Shown piece after piece: positions 21,870-34,685 of a DNA stretch of 64,000 bases. This DNA comes from Haemonchus contortus (lineage: Eukaryota; Nematoda; Chromadorea; Rhabditida; Trichostrongylidae). Below the pieces are notes generated by a model. The model was not told the origin of the DNA. It made no database searches and saw only the letters and a program-made list of their open reading frames with translations. The position numbers were made by a program, and so were the translations under genes. Location: positions 391,869-455,868 of the forward strand of contig LS997563.1 of NCBI GenBank assembly GCA_000469685.2. The letters run 5' to 3'. The first letter of the stretch is position 1. The number at the start of each line of letters is the position of its first letter.

Positions 21870-24800
21870 ATGGCAAGTTGCTACAAATTCTGTTGGCGAA
21901 AAGGTATTTGTTGCACTCCCCATTATACAGCCTGGTTAGTGAAAAAATGCCTTTCACATGAACTTCCTCTTACATCATTTCAATTTTTACTTGGGTCATG
22001 ATTTGGTGTTCGGTGACTGTAAAGAACTGTCTGCCGAACTTACAGTAACATTTGTACTACTGTTGACTCACAGCATTCAATCAGGTGCTTCGTACTGCCG
22101 AAATGTTCCGAGCAAACTTTGAACACATTAATGAAGTTGTGCCGCATTTCAACGCTACGCGGAAAGTAAATTTGGGTGAGTGGTGTTTGTTTCAAAGTGG
22201 TTTGTCATAACATTAACTCCTTTACTGATCCCCTTGCTTTTGCAAATAATTCCTAAAGCCTGCAACAAATTTCTTATTGGTTCAAAAGAACAAACGCATG
22301 AGGAGTTCAACTTACGCGGGCAATGTATAATTTGATGGGCGCGCATCGTTCACTGAAATTCGGTTGACACGCTGAACTTCCAAAACCGATGCATTGCGTC
22401 TCATAGTTAGTTTCTTGGCTTGAGAGGTGTCGGTATGCTGCTCTTGACGGAATCGTTGAACGCAAAAGATGGCGTCTTAGTAATGTTCCTGTGTGTTATA
22501 ATAACGACTAGCAAAAATACCAGTAAAATACCAATAGCGAGATTAACACGCTGACCAAGGTGGCCAGGCGTTGCCAGTCCGACTTCTCAGACTTTGTTGC
22601 CTTGGCGCTGGGTGGTCAGCATCTTCCGTGGCGGTCTAAACTTGCTAGATACTCTGCGAGACAGATGCACCGTGAATATACACAGCAGCCAACTTCACTG
22701 AGAAGCAAATATACCGAAGAGCTTAAGCGGCACAGTAGCTAGAGTAGAGGACCCAGAAACAGTGACACAAGTTGCTGTCCTAGCGTGTTGCGTTTTGCGC
22801 TCCTGTTTCTGCATCTTTAGCTGCAATTTTTGTTCAACTACTCAAAATATTTGTCTTTCGATCTGTTGATCGTTAAAGGAAGAGGTTTATTAAGCAAACT
22901 CTTGTTGTATTTGGATGAAGAACTACGCGTTGCTTTCGAATGGACTGTTCTAATGTCCAAGAGTTTATATCAATGAAATTTGTGATTGTTTAGAATTTCA
23001 GTGGTGCTGCACACTCGTGCAAAGTCGAACGACTTTTCTACAGAAGTTCTGAATCGGCGAGCTGCCCTGATAAGAGCATTCTTCAGTGACTCAGGAAGGT
23101 AGGCTTTTTAAGGTGTTATGGCAAAATAGGAACGTTTCTCTAAAAATGATTGTTTGAGGGAAGTCATCTGCGAATATAAGGGTAATTCGGTTTGGCTTGC
23201 CTGATTCTCCCCGTTTTAAGAATGGCCTTGGGACTCGATTTATCTGCGCCTTCTACATGTTTTTTTGGGATACAAAACTGCTCAAAAAGGAACAAGTGCA
23301 GACGCGCTCAGGGGAACAGTTTAATTAATAGTTGGAGTATCTACTTCCAGACAAGTAGAAGTGATTGTGAGGAACAATGCAGAGATGGCGAACAAAGCAT
23401 GGAAATTAACGCATTCGGGGTAATATGAGGTCCTACAAAGTAGTAGTACTAGGTTGAGTAAAATGTTTTGATCGACTCTTCGTCCCTTTCTTCCCCCTTT
23501 TTTTTCGTAGGACCGCTCGGAAGGACTCCCTAATGGGTTATTGTAGACCGATCCATAACCTGTATTTTTAGGGGGATATATAGGCATCCCGTTGTAAGAG
23601 CTTCGCAAAAATGACTTCCACCTTCAACTGTCGTCCGAAGCTGTCTGAGAGCTATGGTCTATCACCAGTTGCTGTAAGAGCACAATCCACCGACGGCTGC
23701 CGCAAATATATGTGGTGCATCCAGAAGAGTCATCGTATTTCAGCCCACTGGTGTCTCATGACGAAACACCTCCGAGACTAGAGAAGTGGACTATGTCCGA
23801 GGATGGTTTTACTGAGTCGTCGGTGGACATCCTCTGGGGATGCTCTACTTCGCATAACTTACTAAGGGCTCCACCGTGACCGCCGAGATTTACGCTTCTC
23901 AGCTACAGAGTTTGGCCGACGTTGTTCAAAGGAAGTGTCCGCAGCGTGAAGATGTTTGCATTTTTCACGACAGCGCTCAACCGTATGTTGCGAAACTGTT
24001 TTGTAACTAAATTGCCGAACTAGGATGGGCAGTGCTGCCCCATTCTACTTATTTGACAGGTCTCGCTCCGTCTGATTACCATTTGTTTCTTGCTCTGAAA
24101 CATCACCTTCGCGATAGAAATTCTGATGACTCCCGACGCTCAAAAATGAGATCTCCAGCTTTTTCGAATCGCAACCGCCACCGTTTTAGGCTTCAGAAGT
24201 CAAGAAACTGCCGTATCGCTAGACGTATGTTTAGGACAGCGATGGAGACTATATTACTGATTGAGATCCTTTTCAATGGAAATAAGAGTTTCTAAAGTGA
24301 AGATTGAAAATCCGATCAAAACTTTTTACTCAACCTAATAGAATTAGGGCTGAACAAGAAATAACGATGGAAGCTGCATAGAAGTAGTACTTGCACGAGC
24401 TGTCCTACTGTTTGTGTCGTTGCGTATAGCTAGCTGGCTAAGGTAAGGTGCCTGCGTGCAACGTGTGGGTACGGTGCGGATGGGCAACCTCTACCTTCTA
24501 CAACACCATGAACACTCGTCTACGTTAGGGTATGTATGTCGACGAAGCCGGTTTAGCGCTCTTATTATGCCCTATCTAGACCGTTTCTCGATTAGATAGC
24601 TCCTAGTGGGCTATGAGGGTCACAGGCTCATTTTAAAGGGAACTATCACAATTATTTTTATTGTGAAGTGTGCCTTCACGAGCAGGGAATCGGCAATGTC
24701 CCAATTTTCAGACCAAGAACCCGGATTTTTTAGCCTTCCTGGCATCTGGGAAATATTAAAGCTAAAGCTGAAAGGTAAAATTATACGAATCCTCTATTCC

Positions 24801-24916
24801 GCTATCTGTTTGAGTGTACAGAGAAACGAGCCATGCTATGGATTCATTCAGAAGTTGTCGCGATTGTTGATCCCTTGAAGATTTCTTCTAAATGCTGTGC
24901 GCAACCTGTGTTTTGA
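21870..24916 (+). CDS. Candidate spliced host gene, function unknown
   Basis: Six candidate exons join with matching phases and consensus GT..AG ends: 21870-21903 (MASCYKFCWRK, doubtful because it may be RTE tail), 22074-22175 (VLRTAEMFRANFEHINEVV), 23002-23098 (LHTRAKSNDFSTEVLNRRAA), 23351-23419 (VEVIVRNNAEMANKAWKLT), 24626-24774 (SDQEPGFFSLPGIWEILKL) and 24822-24916 (AMLWIHSEVVAIVDPLKISS, stop TGA). The introns are 170, 826, 252, 1,206 and 47 bp. The fourth contains the mariner at 23449-24338 and would be about 314 bp without it. I do not recognise the protein. Support is phase agreement at five junctions and protein-like composition. The fifth exon has a low-complexity hydrophobic start, and transcripts are needed to confirm the model. 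Confidence 0.42.
23449..24338 (+). mobile_element. Shortened mariner element
   Basis: 890 bp with inverted ends sharing TAGGTTGAGTAAAA.GTTTTGATCG and TA on both sides. The transposase remnant (about 23880-24200) contains AEIYASQLQSLADVV, then IFHDSAQPYVAKL and LAPSDYHLFLALKHHL, which are the second and third catalytic regions of DD34D mariners. The N-terminal half is missing, so this is an internally deleted copy. It lies in a candidate intron. Confidence 0.85.
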
Positions 24917-25885
24917 CAACCACTTTCCAAGGCGGTTCAACACATTTCATATTGGTTTTTCTAAAGTAATGAAATATATTACATGGCTCTTAATTTGGTG
25001 TTATATTGAGTGACACTCTGTGAAAATAGATCATTCATGAAAGCTTCCGTGAATATGGTTATAGTCATAATGATTCCTGTGACTACCAGAATATCGGAGC
25101 CTGTTCCGATAGAATTTTAGCAGCAAAGCATGATGAAGTAAACTTGCGTTCTCTCAGCTTTATCACTGTGATGTTATCTTTTACGTTGATAGGGTGAAAT
25201 TGGATACCACACGAGTTGAGAGCATAAAAGCATTCGAATCTCTTGTAGCCTTATGGTTGTTGTCAAGATTTCATGAGTGTTGTTCAATTTTTGTTGCTTG
25301 TTTTACTAGGACTACTGCAGTAGGGATCATAGCTGGCTTCCCTCCTTTTGATGATAGGGTTGTGATAATCGGCAGACAGCACGCTCCTTTGGAACAAATG
25401 ATGCTTTTCGGAACACGAAATTAGATAGAGGAGCAATAAGGCATGCAAGTGATATTCAAAATGTGCCTATCCTTCGATTAAAAGTCGCTATCTGTCGCTG
25501 TTCATCTTAAAAACAATTACTCATTGACGGTTCAACTGGAAGGCATCCAAAGCCTTGAGTGATACTCACATATGTTGTCGAGCCATACTAATACTATTAT
25601 ACCATTACTAGCGGTCAGATAATCTTTGCCAAGTATGCTATCAAAGCAGGGAGATACTGTGATCCTTCAGTGAATCGCAAACTTTGCTGGGTAGCGGTCA
25701 TAAGCAAGAAGTGAACCAAATTTCATCTCCTTATAGTGGATCCCTATCACTGTGCTTACTTTTCTTGTCGAATGAAACATATCAAAGAGTCGAAGCTAGA
25801 TCGTAAATAACAAAGGCGCTAGGATGTAATTGGTGATTGGATCTTGTTCTCTGAGCTTATTCTATCGTTGATCCCATTCTGCCCC
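24917..25885. other. No recognised gene
   Basis: A plus-strand frame at 25194-25424 is open for 76 codons but shows no known motif and no matching splice partners. Otherwise ordinary AT-rich sequence. Confidence 0.4.
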
Positions 25886-25889
25886 CTCT

Positions 25890-26385
25890 CCTCCTATTGA
25901 TTTCGATTTCCAGGTCCGCGGTCAGTAGTTGTGGATTTTCGCTCAAACATTTATTTCGCGGAAATCCCGCCCACTGTGAGCGGAGTTTGGCCTCACTACC
26001 CACCATAAGTGTTCCCATACTGCCTCCTATACCTCTGCCGCGTTTGAACGCCTAAGGCCAAATTGATAATTTTGCGAAAATCCCGCCCCTGTGGACGCAG
26101 TCCGGTCCTGTCACCCACCATAAATGTCCCCATCCTGCCTCCAATTATCCTGCTGAATTGAGACGCTCTAGGTCCAGGGGAACAGGAGTAATGAATTTCC
26201 GTTCAAGAACTTGTTTCGCGCAAACCCCGCCTCCTGTGGGCGGAGTCCGATTCTGCCACCCGCCGTAGGTATTCCCATCCTGCTCTCTGTGCTGCTACCA
26301 AATTTGAACGTTCTAGGTCGAAGGGGACAGGAGTTATAAATTTCCGTGCAAGCAGACAGACAGACCGACAGACGCGATCGCTTTA
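25890..26385 (-). mobile_element. Helitron-like family A copy, head-to-head with family B
   Basis: Three to four units of about 145 bp, readable on the minus strand: each has an ATAACTCCTGTCCC-like start, GACCTAGAACGTTCAAATTT, GGATGGGAA, and CTCCGCCCACAGG with a GC-rich core. The (GTCT)n subterminal run is at 26350-26375. The very 5' tip is replaced by the start of the plus-strand element at 26386. Confidence 0.7.
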
Positions 26386-28733
26386 TCCTCACTATATATA
26401 AATCACAAATTTAGTGTGTCTGTTTGTTTGTCTGTCTGTTTGTTTGTCCGCCACAAAATTCGGTATCGTCTGAAGATGGGGACAAGTTCGGGATAGGTGG
26501 AGCTTGAGACAAAATTGACAGAGCCCATATGAGCTCTGCGGGGTCACGCCCACGGGGGCGGGGCAAATGCCGGAATGGGCGGTGCCATGAACCAAACATC
26601 TTATTTTTGCTTCGAAAAAGTCCAGACTTTGGGTAGAAATGTTCTAAGGTGAGGATTGGGTCAACAAACCAGACGGAGGAAACCCACATGCTGTGGGCGG
26701 AGCTTTCTCAGAATGGGTGGTACTTTTCAGATGTATCCATAACTCGATTCAGTTAAGGCGCAGACGCCAGGAAAAAAAGATAGAAAGAGTGAGTAGGGCA
26801 TCATGCGTGCTGGGCATGCTTAAGCTCCGCGAAGTCCCACCCACGATGAGCGGGGCGTGCGTTGAGATAAAAGCCTTTTTTCAAAAATGAATGTAACCTT
26901 GCTTGGAAACATTCTAGAATGCGGGAAAAAGTGGTTGGAGGTAATGGAACAAATGTGGCCAAACCCTCGAAGTGTGTGTGGTTGGCACTAGTGTGCGGGG
27001 CTTAGACAAAAATTTATAACTCTACTCAGAAACGTTTTGGGTTGCAGCAGAAAGGAGTTAAAGGCACAGTTCACGTTAATTTTGGGGTATCCGGTTTTTT
27101 GGCGAAATTTGACAAAAAATGTTAGATACGGCTTACAATAGTACAATGGTAAAAGAGAAAACGCGAAAAAAGATGAATATATAGAAATAGCGAGCCACAA
27201 AAAACAAAACAAGGGAAAAGGGGGGTCGACGGGCTAAATGGCGAAAAAACGGCGATAAGGGATTTTTCGGGCGAGTCAGACAAACGGTACGCAGTGTCTG
27301 CCATTGCACACACCACACCAACAGCTGATTTTGGCTTATTCATTAAAACTAATTCTCCTACCGCTAGTAATCTGATTTATTATGCAAAATCAGTTTCGAC
27401 CTTTTAGCGATGGCTGAGAAAAATTAATTAGAATAGAAAAGCGTAGAATATAGTCGAATACTAGAAAAACAGCCTAATAGTAGTCCCAATACGAGGCGGT
27501 CGACCAGCTGACCGTCTGTGGGCAATTTGCCAACCAGCCTATCGATTTTTCACTAATGTTGCTCCAATGCGAAAGTGGTGAAGGACAATTTGAGCTCGTA
27601 GTGAACCTAGCAAGGGGCGGAGGCCTCTCGTCCTCCACTGTTCCTGCCCTTATTGTGCCTATCGAGACTGTTTTCCGACCTCATTCCTGCACATATGGTA
27701 TCAGAGGGGGCTTCGAATTCAAACCATAAGCAAATCTCCGAGACCTTTTTTCGTGAACTGTGCCTTTAAGGTTTAAAAAGAACGAATGTGGTCAATGCCC
27801 AAAAGTAGGCGGGGCTTAGACAAAAATTATAAATCTGCTCAGAAACGTTCTGGGATGCGGCAAAAGAGGTGTCAAGGTGTAAAAGAACAAATGTGGTCAA
27901 ATCCCAGAAGTGGGCGTGTTTGCAGTGAAGTGGGCGGGGCTCAGATCAAAAATTGATAACTATTTAGGCACATTCTGGGATACGGGAAAAAGTGGTAAGA
28001 TGTAGTAGAACAAATGTGGTCAAATCCTAGAAGTGGGCGGAGTTGGTATTGGAGTGGGCGGGGCTTACATTAAAATTATTGAGTCTCTTCTGATGCCTTT
28101 TAGAGCGCGGGAAAAGGTGTCAGGAGGTTATAAAAGAATGTGGTTCAAAGTCTGAAGTGGGTGGGCTTTGGAAAGAGGGGGGGGGAAGGACTGAGGTCAA
28201 AAATTTATACATCTGTCCTTCACACTAACCCTGACCACATAGGTGTACAACTAGGTGACACTACGAAACTCTTCCAAAAATTAGGCTGTAAACTTTTAAA
28301 ATGGTTCCATGGTTTTACACACAGTAGTCCCTTCTACGCAAGAGCGAATGCTCTACATGATGTTCATACCTCATAAAATGAATTCTGCAATAACTCCGGC
28401 CACACAGGTGCATACCCGTAGAGAAGTGTAAATCCCAACAGCTACCCAAAAGAGCTGTCCTTTCAAAGTTGGTGTTCACCCACACACAGCCCCAAACTAC
28501 ACAGAGTTTCTTCGAATACATGGACTGCAGAGGTATTTGATTTGGATACATCGGAGTACTCTTCATAGCCACACTCAGCCCCCATTTCACATCCCAAAAA
28601 AATGATGGCCGCTACAGAAGTGTCAGGGAAGAGGTTTTGATGATAAAGGCTTATAATGAAAATCAGAACTTACGTGGCTCCATCCCTTATGGCTAGAGCC
28701 CCAGCGCACGCAATAGCGTGCGTAGCCTCCCGG
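26386..28733 (+). mobile_element. Helitron-like family B copy 1
   Basis: 2,348 bp (about 1.64 kb without the MITE inside). The 5' end follows an A: TCCTCACTATATATAAATCA, then a TCTG/TTTG run. Next come unique blocks shared with 53570-53895, then about five units of roughly 125 bp with AACAAATGTGGTCAAA and GGGCGGGGCT. Then a segment follows that is nearly identical to 52680-53180 inverted. The 3' end has hairpin GCACGC-AATA-GCGTGC (28706-28721), 8 nt, CCGG, then T. These are Helitron end rules: TC start, hairpin, CTRR-like end, insertion between A and T. No Rep/helicase gene is present. Confidence 0.75.
27058..27769. mobile_element. MITE of the TTAAAGGC family inside a Helitron-like unit
   Basis: 712 bp, ends TTAAAGGCACAGTTCACG and its reverse complement. 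It interrupts one of the 125-bp units. Comparison with neighbouring units (..GGTGTCAAGGTGTAAAAG..) shows that one TTAA is the original target and the second is the duplication. This suits piggyBac-type (TTAA) or PIF/Harbinger-type (TAA/TTA) mobilisation. Confidence 0.88.
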
Positions 28734-28740
28734 TATTATA

Positions 28741-29970
28741 TTGGATTGTCCGAAAAGTTTCCGCCGATTTTTGACACCCCGGATTTATCAGCCGTTGTAT
28801 AAAAGTTCAAGGACCTAACCTAATGAAGTTATATGTATTCTGAACGGGTAGGTCCTCCTCTATATATCTGTTGGGATTCTGTCAAAATTTATCGAAGTTT
28901 GTCTGTACAGGAATAGTATGAAAATGGAGAACCACAACCACCATTTTCGACGTCTGAAGTATTTCTTCTACCGCAAGGACCAGAGTGCGGCTCAAGCCGC
29001 ATGAAAGATATATGACGTTTGAGTAGACCATGCCCTAGTGGAACGTGCAGTGCATGACTAGTTTGCGGAATCCAAACAAAGTGAATTTGCCTTCGAAGAC
29101 CGGAAACCCTCAGGGGACTATCATCAGCTTAAACGACCAACTCAAAATGTTAACCGAAGCGAATCGGCACATCACTGCTCGTAGAGTAGGAAAAGGGCGT
29201 AGTGTTTCGAAATTAAACATCCATGGTCATCTACAGACGTTTTGTAAAGCGCCTCTATGTCGGGATACCTCACGAAATGGGCGACCACAGAATGATGGAC
29301 CGCGCTTCCGTGTGCGACTCCTAGCTTAACCAAAATAAAAATTAGCCGTTTCTGAGACGCATAAGCAGGAGAGACGAAAATTGGATTTTGCACAGCAATG
29401 AGGAGCGGGAACGATCGTGGGGCCCCCTAGTGAGCCGTCACAAACCGCTGCAAAAGTCAAAATACAGGTGCGGAAGAATATGCCGAGTTGCTGGTGGGAT
29501 TCCAGGGAAATCACTTACCATGAGCTGTTGTCGCGTAAACAAAAGATGACTTCGGAAAGGAACTATAGTTAGCTAGAAAATATGGAGGCGGCGATGGACC
29601 AAAAGCGATCCGAAGTGGCCAATTGTGAGGGCGTAATCTTCCCACAGGGTACCTTCAGACCACACGTATTTTTGGCCACTCGACAAAAGTTGCTTGAGCT
29701 TGGGTGAGATGTCTTTCTACACCTTCATATAGTCCAGACATAGCACCATCAGAATACCACTTGTATGGGTTTCTGGAAAATTCTTTGAAATGAAAATCGT
29801 TCAATTCGCTGGAGGACTGCAAAGAGCACTTGAGAGGATTTTCCAATTTAAGTGGCGAGTCCTCACTCAACAGCATGGAAGATATATTGTTCAATCAATG
29901 GATTTCTTCTTATAGGAATTTTCATTCAAAGATGAATCAAAAATCGGCGGGAACTTTTCGGACAACCCAA
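28741..29970 (+). mobile_element. Mariner element, decayed
   Basis: 1,230 bp with TA at 28739-28740 and 29971-29972. The inverted ends share TTGTCCGAAAAGTT and CCGCCGATTTTT. The coding remnant starts near 28924 with MENHNHHFRRLKYFFYRKDQ and later shows a TRQKLLELG block at 29680, both typical of DD34D mariner transposases. Stops are frequent and the catalytic aspartates cannot be read. It lies 7 bp after the end of the Helitron-like element. Confidence 0.9.
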
Positions 29971-29976
29971 TATATA

Positions 29977-31469
29977 CACTGGTGTGCAAAACTTAGGGAC
30001 GAAAGCAACTTTCGATTACTGTACCTCTGCAAGACAATAGAGCTCGATGAAACTCACACCATACCACTAGAGGACCACTACGGTGTTGCACAGGAGGCAA
30101 CTGACAGAAAATCGAAGTTAGACGAGCGGATAAGGCCTTTTTATCAAAAGTAGCGATTACACATAGTTCCTCCCGATTTATCCTAGTACTTCAACTTAGG
30201 CGACACCGTCCCTAATAGGGTGTGTGATCACCACGACAGTAATAAATGCTCCGCACTGCGATCCCGTACTTTCCAAGATGTTGGTGATGAGTTCCTAGGT
30301 AAGACATTCCACTCCTCAATCAGCACATTTGACAATTGTTGGATGGTCACTGGTGCATTTGGACATGCTGCAACGCGTCTACCCACTGCATCCCACACGT
30401 GCTCCATGGAATTTAGGTCGGGGGAACGGGCATCCCACTCCATTCGCCGAATATGCTCTTGTGCGAAGAGCTTCTCCAAATGTGTTGTCCGATGCGGTCG
30501 CGCACTGTCATTCGTAATAATGGGCCTGGTGCCCACTGCAGCCCTGAAAAGACGCACATAGGGAACTAGTACCTCGCCACAGTAACACTGACTGGTAAGG
30601 GTTCCACGGTCAAGGATCTGAAGGTCACTACTGCAGCATGAGACCTCCCCATACCAGCACACCTCGACCGCCAGAACGATCACGTTCCACAGCTTCTGGG
30701 AGGGCTTCGTGTTTCAACCTCTCGTCATATAAGGGTGAGTACAGAATCACTACTCAGATTAAGTCTGCTCTCATTCGTAAAGAGCACACGACTCCATTTC
30801 TTATCGGTCCATTCGCTATGCTCCTTGCACCACCCTCTCGCCGATGCACGAGAGTCAAAGGAATACAGCGTAGCGTTCATCGGGCGGATAGACCTCCAGT
30901 CGTCGTGCCACTGTAGTGCACAAGATGACTTGCCTTAAAGTCTTGGTAAATGACATTGCAATCACAGAAGCTGATTAACGTGGATCTCTTTCTGCCCGCT
31001 GCATAATATAGCGGTCACAACTTAGTGAAATTCTTGGTCGACCACCTCCCCTCCTCAGAAGTTCGGAATGCTCTCCATGCACGTTAAACAACGCTGCGAG
31101 CGATACCAGGCTCCTGAGCTACACTCTGCATGGTTCGACCTTTTTCGTGCTTCCCGATGATCCGTCCTCGTACCAAGTCATCCAGACGATGTCTGCGGGA
31201 CATGATGTATAGAAGGATACCACCACATACTTGGTAGCTTCTGGCTGATTGGAAAAATTTTTTTTTTTACTTATCAACTGCCTCAATTTGCTCGAGCAGC
31301 TATATTTCTCGCTTTATTCGAACTATTCCTTCACGAAAAGAGGTCCAGCTTCCCGTGTATCACCGACATAGGTCTGGCAATATATTCCCACACTTTCATT
31401 TATTTCCACCCAGTCCTCGATGTTTTATGTTACATTATCCATCTCGTCCCTAAGTTTTGCACACCAGTG
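29977..31469 (-). mobile_element. Tc1-like element with perfect short inverted repeats
   Basis: 1,493 bp, CACTGGTG..CACCAGTG ends and TA at 29975-29976 and 31470-31471. The terminal repeats are identical over about 26 bp (CACTGGTGTGCAAAACTTAG and beyond). Only 6 bp separate it from the mariner to its left. Confidence 0.93.
30228..31203 (-). pseudogene. Tc1-like DD34E transposase with a changed first catalytic residue
   Basis: Starts at the ATG at 31201-31203: MSRRHRLDDLVRGRIIGKHE, the paired-like DNA-binding start of Tc1 proteins. A stop occurs after ARSVV. The catalytic regions are VLFTNESRLN near 30770 (the usual FTDES has N for the first Asp), ITNDSARPHRT near 30500 and SPDLNSMEHVWDAVGRR near 30420, whose E is the third catalytic residue. 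The last 151 codons (30228-30683) are open. There are several frame changes between. Inactive, though the ends remain intact and could still be moved in trans. Confidence 0.88.
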
Positions 31470-31829
31470 TAGTAAGGAATCGATTTTCCGATGTATTTTC
31501 GATCTAATAGTATCCTGTTGCGGTGTCCGCTGGATAAGAAATATTGATGGGTAATCAGTAACATCTCGAGTTGTAAGACAGTTGCTTCATTCAACGTTTT
31601 CTGGGACTAGCACTTGTGAGTCACGGAGTGATTGTCGCATTTATATTGCTATGCAATTATACTACTTTTTCGTTTATTTCCAAGCTTCTGTCGCTAATCA
31701 GTTGTTACTAATCTCCGATTTCTTTCTGTGAGTAGGGAGTTGCACCGTTACGACATTCTTCCCCATTTTTTCCAGCCAGTCGGATCCCTCAGCTAACGCC
31801 GCGCTCTCCTCCTTTCCGTGTGAAGTTAG
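31470..31829. other. No recognised gene
   Basis: Sequence between the Tc1-like element and degenerate Helitron-like units. Nothing recognisable. Confidence 0.4.
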
Positions 31830-32911
31830 CCTGCCGCTCATGTCCCGCCCAAATTTGAACACTCTAGTTCAGGAGAGGAGTTATCTGCTTCCAACCAAGC
31901 ACATATCTCGTGACCGACTTGCATGAACGAAAACCTGCTCAACTCATGTGTATTTGAGTACCTTTGTCTATTACCCTCCACTTTATTCTTCAGTCGTGTC
32001 ACCTGCTATTCCCGTACTTCAGCCTGTACACCTATCGAATCTGCACGATCTAGGTCCAACTTACAATTGTCGCGCACCCCCCGCCCTTTTCAGGGAGAAC
32101 CTAGTCTTGCCACCTGCCATCGGTTTTCCGTCCTGCCGCTTGTACTGCTAGCGAACTCAAACAATCTACGTCCACGGGAACAGAAGTTATGAGTTTCCAG
32201 TCAGAGATCCACCTACACACCCACTGTTACACATAGAGGCCTATCATTTCTCCTTCCTTTTCTTCTAAAAAAAGGGTAGGTGCACCAGACTGGGTAGTAC
32301 TAATAGAAACTGGTCAAAATCGGTTGTCATTATCGATCGCCGCGTTTACAGCCATTCCGTCAACATCTGTTCAGCTTCTTGTGAATCGGAGCACTGCTCC
32401 AGCAATCACACAACAGATAAGTACAGCAAAACGGTATATCGACCAATTTCCCGCAGCATGAATCCTACCACACGTGAAGTGAAGGGAGTAAAGCTGTGAA
32501 TTGACGGTGCATAATCTGGAAAGCTTTTAAACAAGATTGCTGTCCTCTACACTGTCCCCGTCGTCCAGTCCTGCCGCTTGTATCCCTCCTGAATTTGAAC
32601 GCCCTAGCTCCAAAGATGCTATTTTCGCGTGAGTCGCGCACGCCGTGGGCGGAATCTTCCATATACTCTCAGGGTACTCTCACCACTTTGAATGCCTCAG
32701 GTACACGGGGACAGGATCTGTACGAGTTCTACGTAGTTCCGTTGGAACCACTCTTATCGCACGTCACACCTTCAGCGAGTGAAGCCTAGCTCAGATCATG
32801 TGCTTCTAATCGATAAGTAGCCTCACTCATTCCCCACTTGTTTCAACTGATAAACACATCAGGAGACAAACACCAACAGACACACGGACTTTTGCGCTTT
32901 ATTTGTAAATA
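31830..32911 (-). mobile_element. Helitron-like family A copy, degenerate
   Basis: On the minus strand it begins near 32911 with TCTATTTACAAATAAAGC and GTGTGTCTGTTGGTG, like other family A starts. Units follow with TTCAAATTCAGG near 32600, TATGAGTTTCC/CATAACTTC near 32190 and ATAACTCCTCTCC near 31880. It abuts the broken end of the family B copy to its right, so it probably inserted into it. Confidence 0.55.
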
Positions 32912-33481
32912 GACGTTGGTTACCGTCCATGGGCTTCTATAAATTTCTGAGCACTTTTTCCCGCGTTCTGAAAGTTTTAAGTAGATTTATGAGTTTTCGA
33001 TCATAGCCCTACCCACCTTAATGCAAACCCCACCCGCATTGCATTAGAGATTCGACCAAATCTCTTTTGTAGCCTCTGACTACATTAATACCGCTCTAAA
33101 TCTAGAACGCTTTTGAGAAGAATTTTACACTTTTTTCAAAAACTAGCTTCCATTTGAATATACGTCCCGACCATAGTAGCCGGAGCTTCGCTAGGTTTAG
33201 GCATGCCCAGCATGCCTTGCCCCCTCTTTCTATTTTTTTTTCTCGCACTCAGACTTTGTTGGGGCGAAGTTATGAGTTTATATGAGAATTACCCCACTTC
33301 GAGCTTGCTAAATACATGGCTGGTGGGGTTCTTCACATGATTTGTTGGCCACTGGCCTCTAGGCCCGCCCGGTCCAGCGCTTGTCCTGCCCATTGTTAGC
33401 AGAGCTCCGCAAGTCTGATATGTGCTCTATTGATCTAGTCCTAAGCTCCACCTATCTAGGTTCTGACTCGACAGGTGTTAA

Positions 33482-34685
33482 TACATATACATACATACAT
33501 ACATACATACATACATACATACATACATACATACATACATACATACATACATACATACATACATACATACATACATACATACATACATACATACATACAT
33601 ACATACATACATACATACATACATACATACATACATACATACATACATACATACATACATACATACATACATACATACATACATACATACATACATACAT
33701 ACATACATACATACATACATACATACATACATACATACATACATACATACATACATACATACATACATACATACATACATACATACATACATACATACAT
33801 ACATACATACATACATACATACATACATACATACATACATACATACATACATACATACATACATACATACATACATACATACATACATACATACATACAT
33901 ACATACATACATACATACATACATACATACATACATACATACATACATACATACATACATACATACATACATACATACATACATACATACATACATACAT
34001 ACATACATACATACATACATACATACATACATACATACATACATACATACATACATACATACATACATACATACATACATACATACATACATACATACAT
34101 ACATACATACATACATACATACATACATACATACATACATACATACATACATACATACATACATACATACATACATACATACATACATACATACATACAT
34201 ACATACATACATACATACATACATACATACATACATACATACATACATACATACATACATACATACATACATACATACATACATACATACATACATACAT
34301 ACATACATACATACATACATACATACATACATACATACATACATACATACATACATACATACATACATACATACATACATACATACATACATACATACAT
34401 ACATACATACATACATACATACATACATACATACATACATACATACATACATACATACATACATACATACATACATACATACATACATACATACATACAT
34501 ACATACATACATACATACATACATACATACATACATACATACATACATACATACATACATACATACATACATACATACATACATACATACATACATACAT
34601 ACATACATACATACATACATACATACATACATACATACATACATACATACATACATACATACATACATACATACATACATACATA
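33482..34685. repeat. (ACAT)n microsatellite, perfect block
   Basis: About 1.2 kb of uninterrupted tetranucleotide repeat (about 300 units) with no substitution. Long open frames here encode only YIHT repeats on the plus strand and MYVC repeats on the minus strand, and are not genes. Confidence 0.98.

Noticed and set aside
24032..24295. Independent small gene at 24032-24295
   Set aside because: Its LAPSDYHLF block shows it is the tail of the shortened mariner transposase.
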